A DNA stretch of 64,000 nucleotides from Halapricum salinum (GTDB lineage Archaea > Halobacteriota > Halobacteria > Halobacteriales > Haloarculaceae), in assembly GCF_004799665.1 (NCBI RefSeq), contig NZ_CP031310.1:3388057-3452056 (forward strand). The letters are read 5' to 3'. A program made the position numbers and the translations under genes. Of this stretch, positions 1-11,055 are shown in pieces (within the stretch, counting starts at the first letter, position 1; each line of letters starts with the position of its first letter). Below the pieces are notes generated by a model. The model saw nothing but the letters and a program-made list of their open reading frames with translations. It searched no databases and was not told where the DNA came from.

Positions 1-81
1 CCCTGCGAGAGCCGCGCCTGCGAGCACGCCGCCTGTCGATCGGAGTAGGGTTCGTCTATCGAGGGCTTTGTCGTGGGCCAT
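1..81 (-). CDS. N-terminus of a Tat-type exported protein (cut by window edge)
   Basis: Only the first 27 codons lie in the window. They start at the ATG whose complement is at 79-81 and run off the left edge. The peptide has a short polar start, a twin-arginine pair followed by T-L-L, and then a Gly/Ala/Leu-rich hydrophobic stretch. That is the layout of a haloarchaeal Tat signal peptide, so the product is probably a secreted or lipid-anchored protein. The mature domain is not visible and no function can be assigned. Confidence 0.5.
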   Translation of the reverse strand, partial: MAHDKALDRRTLLRSTGGVLAGAALAG

Positions 82-199
82 GTATAGCCTAGCGTCTTCA
101 CACGCATAAGCCGCCGGGCAAACACGTTCGCAGAATCGCAAGACGGGTGTCAGACATCGGGGAAACGTTTGTGCGCTTGCAGTCCAACGGTGGACGTAG

Positions 200-724
200 A
201 TGAACAAGCGCGGGCACGTGCTGAACGCAGTGCTATTGAGTATCGGGATCGGGTACATCATCCAGCCGTCCGGTGACGTCGAGACCTTCCGCACGATCGC
301 CGAGGTGTCGGTGCCGATCGTCCTCGGGGCACTGTTCCCGGACGTCGACACCGCCTTCGGCAAGCACCGCAAGACTCTGCACAATCTGCTCGTGCTCGGG
401 GTCGTCCTCGCCTATCCGATCTACTTCGACAACCTCCAGTTCGTCTGGATCGGCGTCGTCACCCACTACGTATTGGACGTGTTCGGCTCGAAACGCGGGA
501 TCGCACTGTTCTACCCGCTGTGGGACGAGGAGTTCGGCCTGCCGATCGGTGTGAACGTCTCCAGCAAGTGGGCCGACGCGATGATGCTCTCGGTCACGGC
601 CTTCGAACTCGCCGTCGCCGCGTTCATCGTCTACGTCCTGCCGGCCGAGATCCAGGCCCAGGGCCAGCAGGCCGTGGGCCTCCGGGCAGTCGAGGGACTC
701 CAGCAGGTCGTCGTCTTCTTGTAG
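200..724 (+). CDS. YdjM-like (DUF457) membrane-bound metal-dependent hydrolase
   Basis: The 174-residue protein has an N-terminal hydrophobic segment, a conserved G-A-L-F-P-D-V-D motif near residue 45, then K-H-R-K-T-L-H-N. A later H-Y-x-L-D motif lies near residue 95. These His/Asp motifs inside membrane segments are the signature of the YdjM/DUF457 family, described as integral membrane metal-dependent hydrolases. The substrate is unknown. The gene is monocistronic or leads into the PIN-ATPase gene 88 bp downstream. Confidence 0.75.
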   Translation: MNKRGHVLNAVLLSIGIGYIIQPSGDVETFRTIAEVSVPIVLGALFPDVDTAFGKHRKTLHNLLVLGVVLAYPIYFDNLQFVWIGVVTHYVLDVFGSKRGIALFYPLWDEEFGLPIGVNVSSKWADAMMLSVTAFELAVAAFIVYVLPAEIQAQGQQAVGLRAVEGLQQVVVFL

Positions 725-812
725 GGACTCGTTGCCGGGGGGAGGAACTGCACGGCGAGACACACTGGTCCCCATCACGGCGTTTATCAGGCCACGTCTC
801 CGACGAACGAGC

Positions 813-2669
813 ATGGAAATCGTACCGGACACGAGCGTGGTCATCGACGGCCGCGTGTCCGAGCAGATCGCAGACGGCGAGTTCGCCGGCGCGACTGTCG
901 TCGTCCCCGAGGCAGTCGTCGGTGAACTCGAAGCCCAGGCCAACGACGGCCGCCAGCAGGGGTGGGACGGGCTCGAAGAACTCCAGAAACTCGCCGACCT
1001 CCACGACGCCGGAGACGTCGCCGTCGAGTACGTGGGTCGTCGTCCCGACGCTATCGAGAAGCGCGAGGCCGGCGAGGGCCAGATCGACGCCCTCATCCGC
1101 GATCTCGCACAGGACCGCGACGCCACGCTCGTCACGAGCGACGTCGTCCAGAGCGAGGTCGCCCGCGCGAAGGGGCTGGAGGTCGTCTACCTCGAACCCC
1201 ACGGCAGAGACGTCGAACGTCTCGAAATCGAAAACTTCTTCGACGAGTCGACGATGAGCCTCCACCTCAAAGTGGGGGTCGCCCCGAAGGCAAAGCGCGG
1301 GGACATCGGCGACATGCACTACCAGACGATTCGCGACGAACCCGCCGACGAGGCCGAACTGAAAGAGTACGCCCACGAGATCGAGGAGGGCGCACGCGCC
1401 AGCCCGGACGGGTTCATCGAGATCGACGAACCCGGCATGAGCATCGTTCAGTTCCGCCAGTACCGCATCGCCATCGCCCGACCCCCGTTCTCGGACGCGC
1501 TGGAAATCACGGCGGTTCGGCCGATCGTCAAGACCGATCTCGACGACTACGAGTACGCCGACGAACTCCGGGATCGCCTCGCGGAACGACAGCGCGGCGT
1601 CCTCATCTCGGGGTCACCCGGCGCGGGGAAATCGACGTTCGCCCAGGCCGTCGCGGAGTTCCTGAACGACAGCGACTACGCCGTCAAGACGATGGAGAAG
1701 CCGCGGGACCTCCAGGTCGGTTCGGACATCACCCAGTACACTGCGCTGGGCGGGAGTATGGAGAAGACCGCCGACTCCCTGCTGATGGTCCGGCCCGACT
1801 ACACCATCTACGACGAAGTGCGAAAGACCGACGACTTCGAGGTGTTCGCGGACATGCGCCTCGCAGGCGTCGGGATGATCGGCGTCGTCCACGCGACCCG
1901 TGCCATCGACGCCCTCCAGCGCCTCGTGGGTCGGGTCGAACTGGGGATGATCCCCCAGATCGTCGACACCGTCGTCTATATCGAGGCCGGCGAGATCGCC
2001 AAAGTCTACGACGTCAACACCGAGGTCAAGGTCCCCGAGGGCCTGATGGAAGAGGACCTCGCCCGGCCCGTCATCACGATCGAGGACTTCGAGACCGGCC
2101 GGCCGGAGTACGAGATCTACACCTTCAACCGTCAGGTCGTGACGGTTCCGCTGACCGAGGGCGACAGCGACGAGAGCGGCGTCGATCGGATCGCTCGCCA
2201 GGAGATCCAGCGCGAGATCCGGTCGGTCGCGGACGGCCACGTCGAAGTCGAACTTCAGGGGAGCAATCGGGCGGTCGTCTGGGTCGAACAGCACGACATC
2301 AGCCACGTCATCGGCAAGGGCGGCGGCCGCATCTCGGACATCGAGAACCGCCTGGGCATCGAGATCGACGTCCGAACGTTCGACGAGCGCCCCGGCGGCG
2401 AGTCCGGCTCCAGCGGCGGCGGCGGGCAGTCGGCCCCGACGACAGCGCAGGGTGACGTCGTGACGCCCGAGATCACCTCTCGGCACGTGATCGTGCCGGC
2501 CCACGACTACACAGGAGAGACCGTCGAGGTCCAGGCCGACGGCGAGTACCTCTTTACCGCGACCGTCTCACGCGGCGGCGAAATCCAGGTCTCCCGTGGA
2601 AGTGCGATCGCCGAGGAACTCGAACAGGCAGTCGACCGTGGCAAGCAGATCAGCGTCGTGCCGTCCTGA
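813..2669 (+). CDS. PIN domain / P-loop ATPase / KH domain protein
   Basis: I chose the ATG at 813 because the protein then begins M-E-I-V-P-D-T-S-V-V-I-D-G-R, the first strand and acidic residue of a PIN domain. The longer in-frame extension is not PIN-like. The 618-residue product has three parts. An N-terminal PIN nuclease-like domain spans about residues 1-130. A VirB11/PilT-like ATPase follows, with Walker A S-G-S-P-G-A-G-K-S-T near residue 266. A KH RNA-binding motif (H-V-I-G-K-G-G-G) lies near residue 498. A short beta-rich tail follows a Ser/Gly linker. The architecture is conserved in archaea and suggests an RNA-processing or RNA-quality role, but the exact substrate is unknown. Confidence 0.85.
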   Translation: MEIVPDTSVVIDGRVSEQIADGEFAGATVVVPEAVVGELEAQANDGRQQGWDGLEELQKLADLHDAGDVAVEYVGRRPDAIEKREAGEGQIDALIRDLAQDRDATLVTSDVVQSEVARAKGLEVVYLEPHGRDVERLEIENFFDESTMSLHLKVGVAPKAKRGDIGDMHYQTIRDEPADEAELKEYAHEIEEGARASPDGFIEIDEPGMSIVQFRQYRIAIARPPFSDALEITAVRPIVKTDLDDYEYADELRDRLAERQRGVLISGSPGAGKSTFAQAVAEFLNDSDYAVKTMEKPRDLQVGSDITQYTALGGSMEKTADSLLMVRPDYTIYDEVRKTDDFEVFADMRLAGVGMIGVVHATRAIDALQRLVGRVELGMIPQIVDTVVYIEAGEIAKVYDVNTEVKVPEGLMEEDLARPVITIEDFETGRPEYEIYTFNRQVVTVPLTEGDSDESGVDRIARQEIQREIRSVADGHVEVELQGSNRAVVWVEQHDISHVIGKGGGRISDIENRLGIEIDVRTFDERPGGESGSSGGGGQSAPTTAQGDVVTPEITSRHVIVPAHDYTGETVEVQADGEYLFTATVSRGGEIQVSRGSAIAEELEQAVDRGKQISVVPS

Positions 2670-2685
2670 CGGCCCCGTCGGTCAG

Positions 2686-5568
2686 TCAGTCCGGTCGCTC
2701 GAACGTCAGGCGGAAGGTCGCGCCACCGCGGTCGTTGTCTTCGACGGTGATATCGCCGCCGTATGACGACATGATTTCGCTCACGAGGTAGAGCCCGAAC
2801 CCGGATCCGGGGTCGTGGAAATCCCTGGAATTCCGGTCGAAGGCCGCCGCTTTTTGATCGTCCGGAATTCCGGGGCCGTTGTCTGCGACCGTCACTTCGA
2901 CGCAGGTGTCGCCGACGGTCGCGTCGATCCATATCTGTGGATTCGGATCTGGATTGTGCTGGACGGCATTGAGCAGAATGTTGTCCAACAGCTCACCCAG
3001 CAGCTCGTCGGCGGCGACGTCGACCGAGGGAAGTGATTCGAGATGATACTCGGCGTCGGAATAGGTTCGCTGGGCACCCACGACGCGTGATTCGAGGACG
3101 TCGTCGAGCGGTCGCGGTTCGAGTTCCTGCTCACCGCCCCGACCGATCACGTTCGTCACCTTCCGCACCGTCTGGACGAAGTCGATCATCTCCTGGGTGC
3201 GATCAGTCGCGACCGCCAGGTCGTCGTGAACCTCGTAGTCGACTCGACCGTCGAGCAGGTCCAGCCGCGCATTGACGACGTTGAGGCTGTTGAGCATGTT
3301 GTGCCTGAGTAGCCGATTCATGAACTCCAGCCGATTGCGCTCGCGCTGGAGTTCGCGGTCGCGCTCGACGGAGGAGAGGGCGTACGCGAGAATCGAACCC
3401 AACCGTCTGAGGGCGTCGCGCTCCTCGTCGTCGAAGGCACTGACGCGACCGGAGTAGACGTTGAGCGTCCCGTGTATCTCGCCGTCGGCGATCGGGATCG
3501 ACGCCGAGGCGCGATAGCCGTGGGTCTCGGCGTGCTCGCGCCAGTGTTCGTAGCGCGGATCGGTCGTGACGTCCTGAACGACCTGCATGTCGCCCGTCTC
3601 GTGGGCGACGGCCGTCGGTCCTGGGTCGCCTGTGGAGTCGTCGATAGCGAGGTCCAGATCGTCGAGATAGTCCTCGACACCGGCTTCTGCGTCGACGACG
3701 ACGTCACCGCCGTCAACACTGCCGACCCAGGCGAACTCGAAGGAGTCCGAAGCTGCCAGCCGATCACAGACCAACTGCTGAATCTCGTCTTTCGAGGAGA
3801 GGCCGAACATCGACTCGGCGAGGCTGTGGACCAGCGAGTTGATGTCGTTGAGTGCGGCCAGTCTGTCGCGGCGGTCGCGAAGTTCGACTTCGTCCTGGTG
3901 GCGTTCGATAGCTGCCGCGAGGATGTTCGCCACCGACTGAACGAAGTTGACGTCGTATTCGCTGAAAACCTTCTCGTCAGTGTCGTGCGCGCCGAGGATC
4001 CCCCAGGGATCGTCGACGGGGCCGACGATCGTCGACACGCCGCTGGTCACGTCGTGGTCTCGCAGGAGATCCGGGCCGCTGAATCGCGTCTCGGCGTCGA
4101 GATCGGAGACGACGATCGGTTCGTCGCTCGCCAGCGTATGCGCGGCCTGGGAACCGTCGTCGATGGCCGAGACGGTCCCCGAGCCGACCACATCTTCGTC
4201 CCAGCCGACACCCTGGCGCAGCAACAGTTGCTCGCCCGCCTCATCGAGGTCGAGCACCTTGCAGTAGTCGGTGTCGAGCGTCTCGGCGACGAGCCGAGCC
4301 GCGTCGGCCATCAACTGATCGATGTCGTGGTTGGTCAGCACGAGTTTGCCGAACTCCGTGACACCCTCCTGCTGGACGATCCGCTTGCGGAGTCGCTGTT
4401 CGTCTTCGACGCGGTCGAGTGCGGCCGCGACGTTCGTCGCGATGACCTCGACGAGCTGTCGCATCTGGTCGTCGAAGGCCGCGCGGTCGGCAGCGACGGC
4501 CCCGAGGACGCCCCCATCCCCGACCGGAGCGGCCACCGCCGACTTGACCGGGGATCGCTCGGACGGTTGTTCGTACTGGGGCACGTCTCGGACGTCCGGG
4601 AAGTAGCGGGCCTCTCGGGTTTCGAAGACCAGGCCGGTGACGCTGCCCTCGCCTGGTGTGACCGCGTAGAACTCGACGTCGAGGATATCGGACGGGTCGT
4701 CGACTACTGGCGGCCCGAGCACGTCACGAGCTTCGTCGTACCCGAAATACAGCGAGGCTGGAGCGTCCAATACCTCTCGCAGGGCGTCTGTCGCGATGTC
4801 GACGACCTCCTCGCTCGATTCGGCCCGAACAAGGTTCCGACTGATCTCGTGCAACTCAACCAGCCGTCGCTCGAACTGCTTGCGCTCTGAGATGTCCCGG
4901 ACGACGCCGACCCGGTCGCCATCCGGAAGCATCGAGAACGTCGCCTCGGCGTCGATCTCGGTGCCGTCGTTGCGCTCGATCGTCGCTTCGAGGGTAGCCG
5001 TTTCGCGCGTCCCCGCGCGCAGTTCGGCTTCGAGTTCGGCCGCCTGTTGTGCAGTGTCTGTATCGACGACCGTCGAGACGTGCGAGCCGAGGAGTTGCCC
5101 GCGATCGTAGCCGAGCAGCTCCGTGTACGCGTCGTTGACGAGTGTGAACGTCCCGTCTTCGTCGACGGCGTAGACACCGTCGTCCATCGTCTCGAAGATC
5201 CGTTCGTACTGTTCGAGGTCGCGTTCGCGCTCGACACGGTCGGTTACGTCACGGAAGTACACCGACAGCCCCGTCTCCGAGGGGTAGGCGGTGACCTCCA
5301 CCCAGATCGAAAGCGGCGCGTAATACTCCTCGAAGGAGACCGGTTCCTGTGTCTCCATCGCCCGCTCGTATTCCTCCTGAAAGGTCGTCCCAGCGGCAGG
5401 TTCGAACGCTTCCCAGACGTTCTCGCCGAGGACGTGTTGGCGGTCGACGTTCAGCAGGTCTTCGGCCTGTTCGTTGAGATAGGTGAACCGCCACTGTTCG
5501 TCGAGCGCGAAGAAGGCGTCGTCGATCCGTTCGAGTACCTCAGTCGCTGTCGCATGTACGTTAGTCAT
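2686..5568 (-). CDS. multi-sensor histidine kinase (PAS-PAS-GAF-GAF-GAF-HK)
   Basis: The start at 5568 gives M-T-N-V-H-A-T-A and an immediate PAS domain; the upstream in-frame stretch begins with TTG and is not PAS-like. The 960-residue protein has two PAS domains (about 8-110 and 120-235), three GAF-like modules (about 250-390, 400-550, 575-735) and a C-terminal kinase. The kinase has the phospho-acceptor H in L-L-R-H-N-M-L-N, an N box (N-I-L-L-N-A-V-Q-H), a G1 box (D-N-G-P-G-I) and a G2 box (G-S-G-F-G-L-Y-L-V). There are no membrane segments, so it is a cytoplasmic sensor. A receiver-like gene lies about 200 bp upstream on the same strand and may be its partner. The ligand is unknown. Confidence 0.88.
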   Translation of the reverse strand: MTNVHATATEVLERIDDAFFALDEQWRFTYLNEQAEDLLNVDRQHVLGENVWEAFEPAAGTTFQEEYERAMETQEPVSFEEYYAPLSIWVEVTAYPSETGLSVYFRDVTDRVERERDLEQYERIFETMDDGVYAVDEDGTFTLVNDAYTELLGYDRGQLLGSHVSTVVDTDTAQQAAELEAELRAGTRETATLEATIERNDGTEIDAEATFSMLPDGDRVGVVRDISERKQFERRLVELHEISRNLVRAESSEEVVDIATDALREVLDAPASLYFGYDEARDVLGPPVVDDPSDILDVEFYAVTPGEGSVTGLVFETREARYFPDVRDVPQYEQPSERSPVKSAVAAPVGDGGVLGAVAADRAAFDDQMRQLVEVIATNVAAALDRVEDEQRLRKRIVQQEGVTEFGKLVLTNHDIDQLMADAARLVAETLDTDYCKVLDLDEAGEQLLLRQGVGWDEDVVGSGTVSAIDDGSQAAHTLASDEPIVVSDLDAETRFSGPDLLRDHDVTSGVSTIVGPVDDPWGILGAHDTDEKVFSEYDVNFVQSVANILAAAIERHQDEVELRDRRDRLAALNDINSLVHSLAESMFGLSSKDEIQQLVCDRLAASDSFEFAWVGSVDGGDVVVDAEAGVEDYLDDLDLAIDDSTGDPGPTAVAHETGDMQVVQDVTTDPRYEHWREHAETHGYRASASIPIADGEIHGTLNVYSGRVSAFDDEERDALRRLGSILAYALSSVERDRELQRERNRLEFMNRLLRHNMLNSLNVVNARLDLLDGRVDYEVHDDLAVATDRTQEMIDFVQTVRKVTNVIGRGGEQELEPRPLDDVLESRVVGAQRTYSDAEYHLESLPSVDVAADELLGELLDNILLNAVQHNPDPNPQIWIDATVGDTCVEVTVADNGPGIPDDQKAAAFDRNSRDFHDPGSGFGLYLVSEIMSSYGGDITVEDNDRGGATFRLTFERPD

Positions 5569-5772
5569 TGTGGCGCGTCGAGTCGATAGCACCAACAGGC
5601 CGATCGCTCGGTTCGACAGCTGTCTCACTGGGACGCCCACCGCGGCGAATCGACGGATTCCGATCGATTTCGATTTCAGCAACTCCCATGCCGGAAATTG
5701 TAGAATTCTTGTGTTGCAGATGTTATAAAACTCGTGGTCACCCCAACGACAGCGACCTGACGAGGCTCTCGA

Positions 5773-6096
5773 TCACGGACTGATCGGGAGCGAGGTACTC
5801 GCTATCGCGTCGATCGTTTCGAGGAGTTCGTCACGGCTCACTGGTTTCGTGAGGTAATAGTCGTACGTGTTCGCGTCGAGGTTGTCGTCCTGCTGGAGCG
5901 CACTGGCGATCACGACGAGACAGTCTGGGTAGGTCGACGCGCTCACCCGAGCGACTTCATCGCCGCTGGTCTCGGGCATCCGTCGATCGAGGATTGCGAC
6001 GACGGTGGAGTCGTCGAGTCGGTCGAGCGCTTCGTCGCCGTCGGTGGCTGTCCGGGCCGTCACCTCCTGGACGCTCGTGAGCCACCGGTCGTACAT
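5773..6096 (-). CDS. truncated response-regulator receiver domain
   Basis: The 107-residue product matches a receiver domain from helix 1 onward. It has the phospho-acceptor Asp in I-L-D-R-R-M-P-E, the conserved Ser in I-A-S-A-L and the Lys in L-T-K-P-V. The first strand, which should carry the acidic Mg2+-binding pair (V-D-D-E type), is absent. The in-frame codons before the ATG read E-R-I-K-F-P-S-L-E and then reach a stop at 6127-6129. No frame immediately upstream encodes the missing strand. It also lacks any output domain. It is a degenerate receiver or a 5'-truncated pseudogene. It lies next to the histidine kinase gene in the same orientation. Confidence 0.6.
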   Translation of the reverse strand: MYDRWLTSVQEVTARTATDGDEALDRLDDSTVVAILDRRMPETSGDEVARVSASTYPDCLVVIASALQQDDNLDANTYDYYLTKPVSRDELLETIDAIASTSLPISP

Positions 6097-6190
6097 CTCG
6101 AGGGATGGAAATTTGATACGTTCTGGTCAATCGAAACTCACGACGGTCGTGGGCGGCGTTTTATTGGCCTGCGGGATATTGCTCTCGGGT

Positions 6191-6622
6191 ATGTTCGAGA
6201 CGATTCTGGTGCCGACGAAACGCCGCGCCGAGGACGACGCCGCCGAGCGGCGAGCGGTCGACATCGCCGCGATTCACGGCGGGGAAGTCGTCGGGCTGTT
6301 CGTCGCCGATCCGCGAGCGACACCAGTCTCGACGAAACTCTCGGCCGAGGAGGTCAAAGAGGCCTTCCTCGAAGACACCGACCACCCGGCCACGACGCTC
6401 GAAGACCTCGCCGAAGAGCGGGACGTACCGGTGTCCAGGGCGACCCGCGTCGGTCGGCCGGCGAGCGAGATCGTCGCGTGTGCCGAGGCGATCGGTGCGG
6501 ATCTGGTCGTCATGGACACCCACGCGCGCTCAGGGTTGAAACGCCACCTGCTTGGCAGTACGACCGAGCGTACGCTCCGACAGAGCGACGTACCAGTGCT
6601 CTGTATCCCCGTCTCGGAGTGA
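6191..6622 (+). CDS. universal stress protein (UspA family)
   Basis: The ATG at 6191 gives M-F-E-T-I-L-V-P-T, the standard first strand of a Usp domain; the upstream in-frame region is antisense to the receiver gene. The 143-residue protein ends with the ATP-binding signature G-S-T-T-E-R-T-L-R followed by V-P-V-L. Usp proteins bind ATP and are induced by stress; a specific role cannot be read from sequence. It is a single-domain form, divergent from the truncated receiver gene. Confidence 0.85.
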   Translation: MFETILVPTKRRAEDDAAERRAVDIAAIHGGEVVGLFVADPRATPVSTKLSAEEVKEAFLEDTDHPATTLEDLAEERDVPVSRATRVGRPASEIVACAEAIGADLVVMDTHARSGLKRHLLGSTTERTLRQSDVPVLCIPVSE

Positions 6623-6823
6623 GCGCACCCTAATTATCTCGTTCAACGCTCGTATCGGTTCGAAGAGAGCGGCCAACAGCGGATCGTTGGTCGCCCCTTC
6701 AGAAGGACGCAGGCCGAACGACGTGACGACCCCAATTGCTACGGTCCTGGGCGACCCGCTCAAAGATACGATGCGCGAAGTGACAGCACAGCCGCCCGAT
6801 CCGGCGGCCCGCGTCTGCTCTCG

Positions 6824-7351
6824 GTGGAGGTGCTGACAGTGCACCAGTTCGAGGGCGAGCCCCCGGTCCAGAGACAGGTCGCACAGACGCTCACCGAGGC
6901 CGGCGAGACGCTGGCGATCGCCGAGTCGCTCACCGGCGGACTCGTCGGGGCGCTCGTGACGGCAGTCCCGGGGTCGAGTGACTTTTTCGATCGATCGCTG
7001 GTCGCCTACACCCACGAGGCCAAACACGAGGAACTCTCGGTCCAGCAGCACGTGCTCGAAGAGATCGGAGCCGTCAACGAGACCGTCGCCGAGCAGATGG
7101 CCCGGGGCGTTCTCGAGGTGGCCGACACGACCTGGGGACTCTCGACGACCGGGATCGCCGGCCCGACCACCAACGACCGCGGAGATCCGGTCGGAGTCGT
7201 CTTCGTCGGCGTCGCCCGGGCACACGCGGACAGCGAAGATCACCCGTCGGCCACGGTTCAGCGATACGACTTCGAGGGAGAGCGCAGCGCAGTCAAGGAG
7301 AAAGCAGCACGGCAAGCGCTCGAAGACCTCCACGCGATGGCGACGGCGTAA
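6824..7351 (+). CDS. CinA C-terminal domain protein (nicotinamide-nucleotide amidase-like)
   Basis: This is a stand-alone CinA-C domain of 175 residues from the GTG at 6824. GTG codons at 6830 and 6839 are alternative starts. Family motifs present are A-E-S-L-T-G-G near residue 34, V-P-G-S-S-D-F-F, and S-T-T-G-I-A-G-P near residue 108. Bacterial members (PncC) deamidate nicotinamide mononucleotide in pyridine nucleotide recycling. The molybdopterin-binding N-terminal half of long CinA proteins is absent, as is usual for short members. About 200 bp upstream contain no recognisable gene. Confidence 0.85.
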   Translation: MEVLTVHQFEGEPPVQRQVAQTLTEAGETLAIAESLTGGLVGALVTAVPGSSDFFDRSLVAYTHEAKHEELSVQQHVLEEIGAVNETVAEQMARGVLEVADTTWGLSTTGIAGPTTNDRGDPVGVVFVGVARAHADSEDHPSATVQRYDFEGERSAVKEKAARQALEDLHAMATA

Positions 7352-7368
7352 CTCGGTAGACGGGTACG

Positions 7369-7498
7369 ATGGCAGTTCGGTAGGACGTCCAGCAGGCTGT
7401 CGATCAGACGGAGCGGTTCCTCGTCGACAGCCTCGACGACACCGGGATGAGGGCGACGCCGACGCTCGCCGATTTCGGCCACTCCCAGCCGACGTACT

Positions 7499-7500
<2 letters not shown>
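7369..7500 (+). pseudogene. possible coding remnant between cinA-like gene and ligA
   Basis: An ATG at 7369 is followed after four codons by an in-frame TAG (7381-7383). The frame then reads D-V-Q-Q-A-V-D-Q-T-E-R-F-L-V-D-S-L-D-D-T-G, which has the acidic composition and C/G-ending codons of real haloarchaeal genes. It continues to about 7500, where it meets the end of ligA on the other strand. It could be the debris of a small gene truncated at its 3' end. I do not recognise the family. Confidence 0.25.
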
Positions 7501-9691
<2,191 letters not shown>

Positions 9692-9713
9692 CTAGCCCGC
9701 CGGGGCCGGTCCG

Positions 9714-10592
9714 TCACTCGCTCTCGGGCGGAACCGCGAGCACGGGGACCTCGCTCGTGCGGATGGTCCGCTCGGCGACGCTACCCAGGAGCAGTCGTTC
9801 GAGGCCGCTGTGGCCGTGAGTCCCCATCGTCACGAGGTCGATCCCGTGCTTCGTGACGTACTCGCTGATGGCCTGGACCGGTGCGCCCTCGAAGACCGCC
9901 GTCTCGCAGTCGATACCGTGGGTTGCTGCACGATCGCGGACGGCGGCGACGGCGTCCTCGCGTTGGTCGGTCAGCGTCTCGATCACGTCCGGCAGCCCCG
10001 CGCCCATGTCCAGCCCCGAGGCCATCGCCTGCACGTCCACGGCCGAGAGGGCGTGGAGGGTCGCGTCACAGCGGTCCGCGATCGCCAGCGCGTGGTCGAC
10101 CGCCCGCTCGGCGCAGCTGCTCCCGTCTGTGGGGACCAGCACGTCGTCGAAGCGCCCGACTTCGTCGCGCTGATGTGCCGTCAGAACGGGCACGGTCGAC
10201 GTTCGGAGGAACCGCTCGGTCACGCTCCCCAGCAGGACGCGCTCGACGCCAGTTCGGCCGTGTGTCCCCATCGCCACCAGATCCGCACGCAGGTCGGCGA
10301 CGGCGGCGGAGATGACGTCGTGGGGAAGCCCTCGCTCCACGAGGGTCTCGTGGGCGACGCCGGCGTCGGCGGCGTGGGTTTCGAGCCACTCGATCGCACG
10401 GGCAGTCTCCTCGTCGAGCGACCGACGGTCTGACCCGGTCACGACCTCGGAATCGGGGGGTTCCGGAACCTCGATCGCGGTCACTAGCGACAGGTGTGCG
10501 TCGAAACGCCGTGCGATCTCGATGGCCTCCTCGGCGGCGGCTACGGACGGGTCGCTCCCGTCGACGGGAACGAGTATCGTCTCGTACATCAT
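9714..10592 (-). CDS. tandem universal stress protein (two Usp domains)
   Basis: The 292-residue protein contains two complete Usp domains. The first begins Y-E-T-I-L-V-P-V-D-G-S and carries G-T-H-G-R-T-G-V-E-R-V-L-L-G-S near residue 125. The second begins D-D-V-L-V-P-T-D-G-S and carries G-T-H-G-H-S-G-L-E-R-L-L-L-G-S near residue 265. Both signatures support ATP binding. Two adjacent ATG codons (10590-10592 and 10587-10589) could start it. The gene stands alone, convergent with nothing and downstream of ligA on the same strand. Confidence 0.88.
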   Translation of the reverse strand: MMYETILVPVDGSDPSVAAAEEAIEIARRFDAHLSLVTAIEVPEPPDSEVVTGSDRRSLDEETARAIEWLETHAADAGVAHETLVERGLPHDVISAAVADLRADLVAMGTHGRTGVERVLLGSVTERFLRTSTVPVLTAHQRDEVGRFDDVLVPTDGSSCAERAVDHALAIADRCDATLHALSAVDVQAMASGLDMGAGLPDVIETLTDQREDAVAAVRDRAATHGIDCETAVFEGAPVQAISEYVTKHGIDLVTMGTHGHSGLERLLLGSVAERTIRTSEVPVLAVPPESE

Positions 10593-10779
10593 CTAGACAA
10601 TCAGCTGCAACGTTGATAATGGTCGGGTCTATCCGTGCGATCCATCGGCATGCTCGCCCAGCGCTCGAAAGCGACGAACCTGGCCGGGCCGTACAGCCAG
10701 GGCCAGCCGCGAGACGGACGACTCCGAAGCGCCAGGAATCGCCGAAAGAAGTATCGAGCGTCCTGACTAAGGTTCTCAC

Positions 10780-11055
10780 ATGATGGAGCGAACAGTCACG
10801 ATCGTCCCCGAAGCTGGACTCCACGCCCGGCCGGCTTCGAAGTTCGTCGAGACAGCAAACCAGTTCGAGGCCGAGTTACAGATCGCAACCGAGGATGAAG
10901 AGCCAGTAAACGCCCGGAGCATGCTCGGCGTCTCCAGCCTCGGCGTCGAACACGGGGAGGAAGTCAGATTGATCGCCGACGGCGACGACGCCGAGGCGGC
11001 ACTGGACGCGCTCGAAAAAGTGCTCACGACACCGGAATCTGAGTACGATGAGTGA
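10780..11055 (+). CDS. ptsH: phosphocarrier protein HPr (PTS)
   Basis: HPr relays phosphate from enzyme I to EIIA components of the phosphoenolpyruvate sugar phosphotransferase system. The 91-residue protein has the active-site histidine at residue 15 in G-L-H-A-R-P-A. The second conserved region N-A-R-S-M-L-G-V contains a serine at about residue 47. The stop overlaps the enzyme I start by 8 bp, so the two genes are translationally coupled. The haloarchaeal equivalent in Haloferax is called PtfH1. No EII genes are visible nearby. Confidence 0.93.
   Translation: MMERTVTIVPEAGLHARPASKFVETANQFEAELQIATEDEEPVNARSMLGVSSLGVEHGEEVRLIADGDDAEAALDALEKVLTTPESEYDE

Noticed and set aside
233..1376. Long open frames on the - strand opposite the YdjM-like and PIN-ATPase genes
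   Set aside because: High-GC codon bias opens antisense frames. They lack family motifs, and the + strand genes have clear PIN, Walker A and KH motifs.
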